In this document: positions 18,757 to 26,060 of the stretch, one piece after another
How the letters are laid out: every line of letters starts with the position of its first letter
Numbering within the stretch: the stretch's first letter is position 1
Assembly: GCF_900637295.1 (NCBI RefSeq)
Contig: NZ_LR134363.1
Span: forward strand, 2,480,001 to 2,544,000
DNA from: Actinomyces slackii
GTDB taxonomy: Bacteria > Actinomycetota > Actinomycetes > Actinomycetales > Actinomycetaceae
Direction of reading: 5' to 3'
DNA: 64,000 bases
The notes under the pieces: generated by a model
What the model was told of the DNA's origin: nothing
The model's database searches: none
The model's input: the letters and a program-made list of their open reading frames with translations, nothing else
Made by a program: the position numbers and the translations under genes

Positions 18757-19617
18757 TCACGGACTGTCCGGGCCCGTGGGCAGACGCATCACCCAGGGAT
18801 CGGTGACGATCCGCGAGACCGTGGCTTCCAGCCGTGCTCCCCGAGCGGCGGCGGCGCGCTCCAGGCGCTGCGCCAGAGGCGCCAGCCCCACCCACTCGGT
18901 GGCCCAGTGGGTTCCGCACAGCAGGTAGGGCCGCCCGGCCTCCAGGTGCTCCGAGGCGGGGTGGTGGCGCAGGTCCGCGGTCAGGAAGACATCGGCGCCC
19001 GCCTGCCGGGCGGCCTCCAGGAGTGAGTCCCCCGCGCCCCCGCTGACGGCCACGGTCTCCACGGTCGCCTCCAGGTCCCCGCCCACCAGGAGCCCGGGGG
19101 CGGAGTCGGGCAGGGCCGCGGCCACGACGGCCGCCAGGTCCCTCAGGCGCGTGGGCCGCTCCAGCGCCCCGATCCTGCCGATGCCCTGAGTGGGGTCCTG
19201 GGAGTCGGGCTCCAGGGGCACCGCCGCGCGCAGGCCCACGGCCGCCGCCAGGGCGGCCGCGACTCCCCCGTGGGCGGCATCCAGCGTCGTATGCGCATTG
19301 AGCAGGGCGATCCCGTTGCGGATGAGTCGGTGCACCAGCCTCCCCTTGGGGTCGGCGGCCGAGACATGGTCGGTCCCCCGCAGGTAGAGGGGGTGATGGG
19401 TGATGAGCATGTCGGCCCCTGTCTCGATGGCCTCCTGGACAACGGAGGCCACAGGGTCCACGGCGAGGAGAACCGAGGCCACGGCCTCGTCGGGGTCCCC
19501 GCAGATCAGGCGGTTGGAGTCCCAGGGCGCCGCCAGATGCGGCGGTGCGGCCGCCTCCACCATGGCGACGACGTCGGCAACGGTCAGTGCGGGGGCCTTG
19601 GCGCCAGACTGGTTCAT
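18757..19617 (-). CDS. Nif3-like dinuclear metal centre protein (YbgI/YqfO family)
   Basis: A 286-residue member of the Nif3/YbgI family, hexameric proteins with a two-metal site; relatives are annotated as GTP cyclohydrolase 1 type 2, but the true reaction is unsettled. Metal-site motifs are visible: ADMLITHHPLYL near residue 80, LLNAHTTLDAA near residue 115, and the C-terminal LLCGTHWATEW. The start at ATG 19617 is supported by a leaderless promoter 7 bases upstream; a longer open frame upstream is less likely. The downstream coiled-coil gene is its common partner in actinobacteria. Confidence 0.88.
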   Translation of the reverse strand: MNQSGAKAPALTVADVVAMVEAAAPPHLAAPWDSNRLICGDPDEAVASVLLAVDPVASVVQEAIETGADMLITHHPLYLRGTDHVSAADPKGRLVHRLIRNGIALLNAHTTLDAAHGGVAAALAAAVGLRAAVPLEPDSQDPTQGIGRIGALERPTRLRDLAAVVAAALPDSAPGLLVGGDLEATVETVAVSGGAGDSLLEAARQAGADVFLTADLRHHPASEHLEAGRPYLLCGTHWATEWVGLAPLAQRLERAAAARGARLEATVSRIVTDPWVMRLPTGPDSP

Positions 19618-19624
19618 GGCGCCC

Positions 19625-19630
19625 AGGCTA
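19625..19630 (-). promoter_or_regulatory. -10 box of the Nif3-like gene, leaderless layout
   Basis: TAGCCT on the minus strand ends 7 bases before ATG 19617. Confidence 0.5.
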
Positions 19631-19931
19631 GCGCCGCCTCCTGGCGGCAGCGGGACCGCTGGGTCGGGCATGCCGCTGGCACCGGCGCCGGGACTGCCAG
19701 CGCCAGCGGCGCGCTCGACATCAGAAAATTGCCAAAGAATAAGGGCCTTCATATGTTCTCTATCGCAATCACAGTCTGATAAATTCCTGATAACATTCAG
19801 GGAAGAACATAAGAGCGCGCCTCCCGCACAACCCTTGACCTGCAGTTTCTCCGCAACCCACACAACCCACCCCCATCCTCTGCCGTAAGTCACAAGAGCA
19901 TCACATTTAGGACTCACGTTGAATACGGACC
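19631..19931. other. AT-rich intergenic region upstream of ugd
   Basis: No gene is seen. From about 19720 the DNA becomes clearly richer in A and T than its surroundings, as expected for a regulated promoter of the polysaccharide genes. It contains the direct repeats described separately and a TTGACC hexamer at 19835-19840 without a clear -10 partner. Confidence 0.6.
19776..19793 (+). promoter_or_regulatory. Two direct CTGATAA repeats, 11 bp apart
   Basis: CTGATAA occurs at 19776-19782 and again at 19787-19793, one helical turn apart, about 140 bp before the ugd start. The spacing suggests a protein binding to one face of the DNA; the binder is unknown. Confidence 0.3.
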
Positions 19932-21254
19932 GTGAAAATTTCAGTAACTGGATGCGGATACCTCGGAGCGGTTCACGCGGCCGCAATGGCCGACATCGGC
20001 CACGAGGTTGTTGGGATTGACATTGATCAGGAGAAGGTCGACTCCCTATCGGCCGGCAACGCTCCATTCTTCGAACCGGGCCTGTCCACGCTCCTGAGGC
20101 GGAACGTGTCCTCAGGGCGCTTGTCATTCTCCACAGACTCCTCGGCGATCCGTGGCGCCCAGGTCCATTTCATCGGGGTCGGCACGCCCCAGTCCTCCAA
20201 TGGCGCCGCGGATCTGACCTACGTCGACAAGGCCGTGGAGCAGATGCTGCCCCATCTGGGCGCATGCGAATCGGGAGCCGAGATCGTCGCGGGCAAGTCC
20301 ACCGTCCCGGTGGGAACGGCCTCGCGCCTATCGCAGCGGATCGCCGCAACCGGGGCCACCCTGGTGTGGAACCCCGAGTTCCTGCGGGAGGGCTTCGCCG
20401 TCAAGGACACCCTGGAGCCCGACCGCCTCGTCTACGGGCTGCCCGACGACCCCAGGGACGCCCAGGAGGCCCAGGACGTGCTCGACGCCGTCTACGCCCC
20501 GGTGATGAGCTCGGGCACGCCCCGCCTGTGCATGGACTACGCCACCGCGGAGCTGGTCAAGACCGCAGCCAACGCCTTCCTGGCCACGAAGATCTCCTTC
20601 ATCAACGCCATGGCCCGCATCTGCGACACGGTCAAGGCCGACGTCACCGACCTGGCTGACGCGATCGGGATGGATGAGCGGATCGGCCACCGATTCCTGC
20701 GCGCCGGGATCGGATTCGGCGGAGGATGCCTGCCCAAGGACATCCGCGCATTCCAGGCCCGAGCCGACCAGCTCGGGGAAGGCGAGACGCTGGCCTTCCT
20801 GGCCGAGGTCGACAGGATCAACGACTGGATGCGGGCGAGTGTCATCGACACCGCCGCCGAGCTCCTGGGCGACGACCTGCCCACATCCCGCATCGCGATC
20901 CTGGGGGCGACCTTCAAGCCCGACAGCGATGACATGCGCAACTCCCCCGCCCTGGAGATCGCCACCGACCTGGCCCGGCGGGCGGGCAGCGTCGTCGTCA
21001 CCGATCCGCAGGCTGCCCCGATCCTGGCGGTCAATGACGACCTCCCCTATGAGGTCACCACCGAGGCCCAGGACGCGCTGGCCGACGCCGACCTGGCCAT
21101 CCTGGGCACTGAGTGGCATGAGTACACCCAGCTGGACCCCCATCGCGCGGCCCGTCTCATGCGCCACGCCCGGGTCATCGACGGCAGGAACGCCCTGGAC
21201 CCCCAGGCGTGGAAGGCCGCCGGATTCACCTACATCGGCATCGGCCGGCGCTGA
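19932..21254 (+). CDS. ugd: UDP-glucose 6-dehydrogenase
   Basis: Oxidises UDP-glucose to UDP-glucuronate with two NAD. The 440-residue protein has the N-terminal Rossmann motif GCGYLGAVHA (residues 7-16), the substrate-binding VWNPEFLREGFAV, the catalytic cysteine C266 in GFGGGCLPKD, and the C-terminal UDP-binding GATFKPDSDDMRNSPAL. It starts at GTG. Two hyaluronan-synthase-like glycosyltransferases follow at 21330 and 23221, so the product is probably used for a glucuronate-containing surface polysaccharide (inference). Confidence 0.95.
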   Translation: MKISVTGCGYLGAVHAAAMADIGHEVVGIDIDQEKVDSLSAGNAPFFEPGLSTLLRRNVSSGRLSFSTDSSAIRGAQVHFIGVGTPQSSNGAADLTYVDKAVEQMLPHLGACESGAEIVAGKSTVPVGTASRLSQRIAATGATLVWNPEFLREGFAVKDTLEPDRLVYGLPDDPRDAQEAQDVLDAVYAPVMSSGTPRLCMDYATAELVKTAANAFLATKISFINAMARICDTVKADVTDLADAIGMDERIGHRFLRAGIGFGGGCLPKDIRAFQARADQLGEGETLAFLAEVDRINDWMRASVIDTAAELLGDDLPTSRIAILGATFKPDSDDMRNSPALEIATDLARRAGSVVVTDPQAAPILAVNDDLPYEVTTEAQDALADADLAILGTEWHEYTQLDPHRAARLMRHARVIDGRNALDPQAWKAAGFTYIGIGRR

Positions 21255-21329
21255 CACCCACCCGCATCCCACCCGCATCCCACCGGCATCACTGTCCTAG
21301 AGACCGAGATCATCCAAGGAGCCCCCACC

Positions 21330-22853
21330 ATGAGCTGGTCCTTCGGAGTGTTCGTCGTCCTGGTCTGCGTGCTCATGCTGTTCGCCTGCCTGGCGATCAA
21401 GCTGTGCTTCAAACGCGGCCTGGACCTCACGCCCTCCCGCACCCCGCGCCGTCAAGCGCTGCGCACCACCAGGCGTCGGGTGACCACCCCCGAGCACGCC
21501 CAGGAGTTCGCCGATCGCACCAAGCTGCCCCGCGCACTGCCGGCCCCGTCCGTCTTCTGCCCGTTGCTCATCATCGTCGTCATCGGCCTGGGGCTGTGGC
21601 TGTACTGGCGAATCGCGGTCACCCTCCGGGACACCATCGACCCGTGGCTGATCTGGACCTTCAACATCGTCTTCGCGGCCGTGGCCGCCCAACTGCTCAT
21701 CGCCTTCTTCGAGCGGCGAATCGTGGGAGAGGAGCACGACCACCGCACCGCGGTCCTGGTCCCCCTCTACAACGAGGACCCGGAGGTGGTGCGCAGCATG
21801 CTGGAGGCGCTGCTGGTGCAAAGCGCCCCGCCCTCCGAGATCCACGTGGTCGACGACGGCTCCACGCAGGGCGCCTACCCCGAGGTCAGGAAGTGGTTCC
21901 ACGCCGAGGCCATCAACCGCGGGATCCACGTGACCTGGCAGCGCACGCCCAATCGGGGCAAGCGCCACGCCCAGGCCCAGGCCTTCCGGCAGATCCGCAG
22001 GGCGGACCTGTTCGTCACTGTGGACTCCGACTCCATGCTCGACGCCGAGGCCCTCAAGGAGATCACCAGCCCCTTCTCGGACCCCAGCATCATGTCCGTG
22101 GCCGGGATCATCCTGGCCACCAACAACAGGACCAATCTGCTGGCGCGCATCACGGACATGATCTTCGTGGGCCAGCAGCTGACCGACCGCTCCTCCATGT
22201 CCCGCCTGGGAACCGTCATGGTCAACTCCGGCGGCCTGGCCGCGTACCGCTACTCCATCCTGGCGGACAACATCGAGATCTATATGAATGAGAATTATGT
22301 GGGTCGTCATGTGGAGTTCTCCGATGACTCGATGCTCACGCTCTTCGCCATGCTGCGCGGGCGCACCGTCCAGCAGCCCTCGGCCTTCGCGTTTGCCTGG
22401 ATGCCCGACCGGTTCAGCCATCACTACCGCCAGCAGGTGCGCTGGTTCCGCGGCTCCTTCATCCGCGGGCTGTGGCGCATCCGCTTCCTGCCGATCCTCT
22501 CGTGGGGCTGGTGGCGCCAGATGCTGGGGTGGGCCCAGCTGTGGGTGGTCTCCTCGGTGTTCGTCTACCTGGCGGTCTGGCGCCCCCTGTTCACCGACTA
22601 CGGCATCCCCATCGAGGTCCTCTTGGTCCCCATCCTCATCGGACTGGCGCAGAACGCGAGGTATGTCAGCGTGTGGCGCTCCGATGTCTCCGACCGCGCC
22701 CGGCGCCTGTCACTGCTGCTCTCGCCACTGGCGACCCTGTGGACCACCTTCCTGCTGCGGCCCCTGCGCCTGTGGGGGATGGTCACCAGCACCAAGATGG
22801 GATGGAACACCCGCCAGAGCGTTGAGGTGACCACCCAGGCGGCATCCGCGTAG
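21330..22853 (+). CDS. Processive family 2 glycosyltransferase, hyaluronan/chitin synthase-like (copy 1)
   Basis: A 507-residue membrane glycosyltransferase. One N-terminal membrane helix (residues about 5-25) and a further pair near 75-125 precede the GT2 catalytic core; several helices follow it. Catalytic motifs: DD at 175-176 (VVDDGST), DSD at 232-234 (VTVDSDSM), the acceptor-side DD at 332-333 (FSDDSML) and QxxRW as QQVRW at 368-372. This set defines processive beta-glycan synthases such as hyaluronan, chitin and cellulose synthases. The start ATG has an AAGGAG site 10 bases upstream. It lies 75 bp after ugd, suggesting one operon. The sugar polymer is not proven. Confidence 0.85.
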   Translation: MSWSFGVFVVLVCVLMLFACLAIKLCFKRGLDLTPSRTPRRQALRTTRRRVTTPEHAQEFADRTKLPRALPAPSVFCPLLIIVVIGLGLWLYWRIAVTLRDTIDPWLIWTFNIVFAAVAAQLLIAFFERRIVGEEHDHRTAVLVPLYNEDPEVVRSMLEALLVQSAPPSEIHVVDDGSTQGAYPEVRKWFHAEAINRGIHVTWQRTPNRGKRHAQAQAFRQIRRADLFVTVDSDSMLDAEALKEITSPFSDPSIMSVAGIILATNNRTNLLARITDMIFVGQQLTDRSSMSRLGTVMVNSGGLAAYRYSILADNIEIYMNENYVGRHVEFSDDSMLTLFAMLRGRTVQQPSAFAFAWMPDRFSHHYRQQVRWFRGSFIRGLWRIRFLPILSWGWWRQMLGWAQLWVVSSVFVYLAVWRPLFTDYGIPIEVLLVPILIGLAQNARYVSVWRSDVSDRARRLSLLLSPLATLWTTFLLRPLRLWGMVTSTKMGWNTRQSVEVTTQAASA

Positions 22854-23220
22854 AACCCGGCAGAACGCATCACGAGATCTCACGGGGTGGGAGGACACAA
22901 GTCTCCCACCCCGTGAATGTGTCTCGAATCACATTGGCGGGTCCGTCGTTACCCACAAGCCAGCAGCCGCATCATCGTGCGGTTTCCACACAATCGCGCC
23001 ACTGTCGAGGGTGGCGTGTCACGATTCCATATCATTTGGCACTGAGGTTGAATGCGGGTGCAGGACTTCGGGAGCGCACGGAGGGCGCCTGCCGCCGCCC
23101 GAGGCCGCTGCGCTTCAAGGTCGCCGCAGGGCGTCGCTAGCAGCGGCCTGCGTCCCCTTCGGGGAGCACCGGGGCGTCAGCCCAGCCAACTGCATCCTTA
23201 CCACTCCCCACGAGGTCTCC
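22854..23220. other. 367-bp gap between the two glycosyltransferase genes
   Basis: It holds the hairpin terminator of the first gene and then about 300 bases with no recognisable coding sequence. That stretch can form several GC-rich hairpins, for example CGCCAC/GTGGCG near 22996-23014, and could be a long 5' leader of the second gene. No known riboswitch was recognised. Confidence 0.5.
22880..22916 (+). terminator. Hairpin terminator after glycosyltransferase copy 1
   Basis: Perfect 14-bp stem (22880-22893 with 22903-22916) and a 9-base loop, 27 bases after the stop codon. No T-run follows, which is common in high-GC actinobacteria. Confidence 0.7.
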
Positions 23221-25476
23221 ATGGTCACCCCACTGAGCACGCTTCCGGGCATGCCCTTCGGCATGTTCGTGGTGCTCATGTGCGGGGTCATCCTCCTGGC
23301 GGCGATTGGGGTCAAGCTCCTGTTCAAGCCCGACGTCTCCCTGGGCTCGGGCAGGGGGCGCTCGTCGCGAGCCACGTCGAGCCGGGGACCGCGGGCCGCC
23401 GAGGACGACCCCCAGGAGCGGCAGGCCTCCATCGATGACGCCCAGGAGTTCGCCGATCGCACGGGCCTGCCCCGCGCTCTTGCCACCTCCTCGCGCTACT
23501 CCCCCGCCCTGCTCCTGGTCGCCGCGTTCCTGGTGATCTGGCTGTACTGGCGCATCACGGTGACGTGGAGAGGGCACTTCGATCCGTGGCTGATCTGGAC
23601 CTTCAACATGATCTTCGCCCTGGTGGCGCTCCAGCTCGCACTGGCCTTCTCCGAGCGGCGCATCGTCGGGGGCGGGGAGGGGCCCCGCAGGGTCGCGGTG
23701 CTCATCCCGCTGTACAACGAGGATCATCAGGTGGTGCGCCGCATGCTGGGAGCGCTGCTGGCCCAGAGCCAGCCGCCTGAGGAGATCCACGTGGTCGACG
23801 ACGGCTCCACGCAGGGCGCCTACCCCCAGGAGAGGCAGTGGTTCCTGGCCCAGGCGGCCAATCAGGGGATTCAAGCCACCTGGCAGCGCACGCCCAATCG
23901 GGGCAAGCGCCACGCCCAGGCCCAGGCCTTCCGGCAGATCCGCAGGGCGGACCTGTTCGTCACCGTGGACTCCGACTCCATGCTCGACGCCGAGGCCCTC
24001 AAGGAGATCACCAGGCCCTTCGCCGAGCAGCGGGTGATGTCGGTGGCCGGGATCATCCTGGCGATGAACAATCGCGTCAACCTGCTGGCGCGCATCACGG
24101 ACATGATCTTCGTGGGCCAGCAGCTGACCGACCGCTCCTCCATGTCCCGCCTGGGAACCGTCATGGTCAACTCCGGCGGCCTGGCGGCCTACCGCTACTC
24201 CATCCTGGCCGACAACATCGACATCTACATGAACGAGACCTACATGGGTCGTCATGTGGAGTTCTCCGATGACTCGATGCTCACGCTCTTCGCCATGCTG
24301 CGCGGGCGCACCGTCCAGCAGCCCTCGGCCTTCGCCTTCGCCTGGATGCCCGACCGGTTCAGCCATCACTACCGCCAGCAGATGCGCTGGTTCCGCGGCT
24401 CCTTCATCCGCGGGCTGTGGCGCATCCGCTTCCTGCCGATCCTCTCGTGGGGCTGGTGGCGCCAGGTCACCGGTTGGCTGCAGTTGTGGGCGGTGTCCTC
24501 GGTGTTCGTCTACCTAGTGGTCTGGCGCCCCCTGTTCACCGACTACGGCATCCCCATCGAGGTCCTCTTAGTCCCCATCCTCATCGGACTGGCCCAGAAT
24601 CTGCGCTATGTGGGGGTGTGGCGCTCCGATGTCTCCTCGCGCCAGCGCTACGGCTCCCTGGTGATCTCGCCCCTGGCGACCCTGTGGACCACCTTCCTGC
24701 TGCGGCCCCTGCGTCTGTGGGGGATGGTCACCAGCACCAAGATGGGCTGGAACACCCGCCAGCAGGTCGAGGTCAAGGAGAACTCCCAGGAGCAGGACCT
24801 CCTGGTGGTCGCGCCCGCAGGCCCTGTCCCGGTCCGCTCCTCCATCAAGCCCCAGGCGACCCCGGTCCGAGCGGCATCGACGCGCCCGGTCTCCCGGCCG
24901 CCTGCTCCCCGGCCGGGCGTGCTGGGCTCACAGTCGGCTCACGCCGGAGCCGCTCCGCCGCCCCCTCCTCCGCCCCCCTCGGCCGCGGACCTCCTTGTCC
25001 CACCGCCCAGCAAGCGGCCCAGGACCACGTCGCCGGCGCGCCTGGGCCATTCGCCGCTTCCGCCTCCCCCGGCCAAGCCCTTGACCGCCTGGGCGGCCAA
25101 CTCGCCCTCCGCGTCGTCGCCGGCGCCCGTCCCTGCGCCGGCACCCGCCCCTCCGCCCCCTCCGCCGGCCGAGAGGGACGAGGCGGACGTCGCTTCTGCC
25201 GCCCCCGTCGATCACCTCGACCGTGCTGATCCGACCGAGCAGGCCGCACAGGCCGAGCACGCCAGCCAGGCCGAGCAGGTCGAGCGCGCCGATCAGGCGG
25301 GCCAGGCGGGCCACTCCGGTCACGGGCACCTTCCTCCCCCACCGGAGAAGTCGCCGACCGCACGCGTGAGCAACTCCGCCTCCACGCCGTCGTCGGCTCC
25401 TGGCAAAGGGGCGGCGATGCATCGCAAGTCGCGCACCTACCCCACAGGCAACATCCCCGCCGGCTCCTGGCAGTAG
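23221..25476 (+). CDS. Processive family 2 glycosyltransferase, hyaluronan/chitin synthase-like, with proline-rich tail (copy 2)
   Basis: A 751-residue paralogue of the gene at 21330 with the same motifs shifted by 18 residues: DD 193-194, DSD 250-252, DD 350-351 and QQMRW 386-390. The catalytic core is nearly identical in DNA to copy 1, while the first ~130 residues differ. After residue ~520 it carries a 230-residue cytoplasmic tail not present in copy 1, rich in proline and alanine with runs of prolines, then a heptad-like AEHASQAEQVERADQAGQAG stretch. ATG 23221 is chosen because of a GAGGTCTCC ribosome-binding context also seen before two other genes here; the frame stays open 210 bases upstream. 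Confidence 0.85.
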   Translation: MVTPLSTLPGMPFGMFVVLMCGVILLAAIGVKLLFKPDVSLGSGRGRSSRATSSRGPRAAEDDPQERQASIDDAQEFADRTGLPRALATSSRYSPALLLVAAFLVIWLYWRITVTWRGHFDPWLIWTFNMIFALVALQLALAFSERRIVGGGEGPRRVAVLIPLYNEDHQVVRRMLGALLAQSQPPEEIHVVDDGSTQGAYPQERQWFLAQAANQGIQATWQRTPNRGKRHAQAQAFRQIRRADLFVTVDSDSMLDAEALKEITRPFAEQRVMSVAGIILAMNNRVNLLARITDMIFVGQQLTDRSSMSRLGTVMVNSGGLAAYRYSILADNIDIYMNETYMGRHVEFSDDSMLTLFAMLRGRTVQQPSAFAFAWMPDRFSHHYRQQMRWFRGSFIRGLWRIRFLPILSWGWWRQVTGWLQLWAVSSVFVYLVVWRPLFTDYGIPIEVLLVPILIGLAQNLRYVGVWRSDVSSRQRYGSLVISPLATLWTTFLLRPLRLWGMVTSTKMGWNTRQQVEVKENSQEQDLLVVAPAGPVPVRSSIKPQATPVRAASTRPVSRPPAPRPGVLGSQSAHAGAAPPPPPPPPSAADLLVPPPSKRPRTTSPARLGHSPLPPPPAKPLTAWAANSPSASSPAPVPAPAPAPPPPPPAERDEADVASAAPVDHLDRADPTEQAAQAEHASQAEQVERADQAGQAGHSGHGHLPPPPEKSPTARVSNSASTPSSAPGKGAAMHRKSRTYPTGNIPAGSWQ

Positions 25477-25696
25477 AGCCAGTCCGCGCGCAGCCTCCCG
25501 GGCCCCTCCCCACGGCGCGAGACCGACTCTGGCGGGCCTCCGCTCACCGATGGCACGGGCCCCGTAGCGGCTATGTGGGAGATGTACAGAACTCCCCACG
25601 AGAACGGTCAGGAGCAGGCCTCTGACTGGGGTAGCCTTCAGGCGTTGCCACTCCCCGGCATCGCCCGGCGCAGCCCTGCGCCGGACTCCAGTCACC

Positions 25697-25788
25697 GCCC
25701 CCATAGCTCAGCGGTTAGAGCAGCGAGCTTATACCTCGTTTCGTGCCTGATAAGCACAAGGTCCTGGGTTCGAATCCCAGTGGGGGCA
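25697..25788 (+). tRNA. Unusual tRNA-Ile with two anticodon-like arms (TAT and GAT)
   Basis: Acceptor GCCCCCA/TGGGGGC, D-arm GCTC/GAGC, T-arm CTGGG-TTCGAAT-CCCAG and discriminator A are all regular. A first anticodon arm GCGAG-CTTATAC-CTCGT has anticodon TAT (25730-25732). The usual 5-base variable loop is replaced by 24 bases that include a second arm GTGC-CTGATAA-GCAC with anticodon GAT (25749-25751), followed by the AAGGTC normally found after the anticodon arm of tRNA-Ile(GAT). Both anticodons are for isoleucine. CCA is not encoded. It may be a functional tRNA with a long variable arm, or a chimera of two isoleucine tRNAs. Confidence 0.7.
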
Positions 25789-25817
25789 CCGGTACCCCGG
25801 TGGATGCCGGGCTCCGA

Positions 25818-25899
25818 GCCTCCGTGGTGGAATCGGTAGACACCGCGACCTTAAAAGTCGCTGCCTACGGGCGTGCGGGTTCGAGTCCCGCCGGAGGCA
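25818..25899 (+). tRNA. tRNA-Leu (TAA)
   Basis: Acceptor GCCTCCG/CGGAGGC, anticodon arm GCGAC-CTTAAAA-GTCGC with anticodon TAA, a long variable arm typical of leucine tRNAs, and T-loop TTCGAGT. CCA is not encoded. It lies 29 bp after the isoleucine tRNA and marks the left edge of the accessory zone. Confidence 0.95.
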
Positions 25900-26060
25900 C
25901 AATGTCGATGGTCTGGGACCGACGCCGGGCCCGCGGGGCAATGCGTGCCGATCCGCCATTCCTCTAGACCCAGCCGTCCGGAGAGCGCAGCATGAGCGGG
26001 TTGACGATGGCAAGCCCGAGGTGAACGAGGAAGACCGTCAAGGCGGGGCTGGCGCATGGC

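Noticed and set aside
18757-20127. Long N-terminal extension of the Nif3-like protein
   Set aside because: The extra ~170 residues are coded by an AT-rich promoter region and are not protein-like; a leaderless promoter fixes the start at 19617.
22990-23020. GCCACTG in the leader of the second synthase, like a cobalamin riboswitch element
   Set aside because: The remaining conserved B12-box and surrounding stems are absent; the sequence is explained by a local hairpin CGCCAC/GTGGCG.
25697-25788. Two overlapping separate tRNAs instead of one odd tRNA
   Set aside because: Only one acceptor stem, one D-arm and one T-arm are present, so two complete cloverleaves cannot be drawn.
25964-26060. Minus-strand fragment ending VFLVHLGLAIVNPLMLRSPDGWV, resembling the last helix of an acyltransferase
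   Set aside because: Only about 30 residues, no start or upstream domain; could be a relic but cannot be supported.
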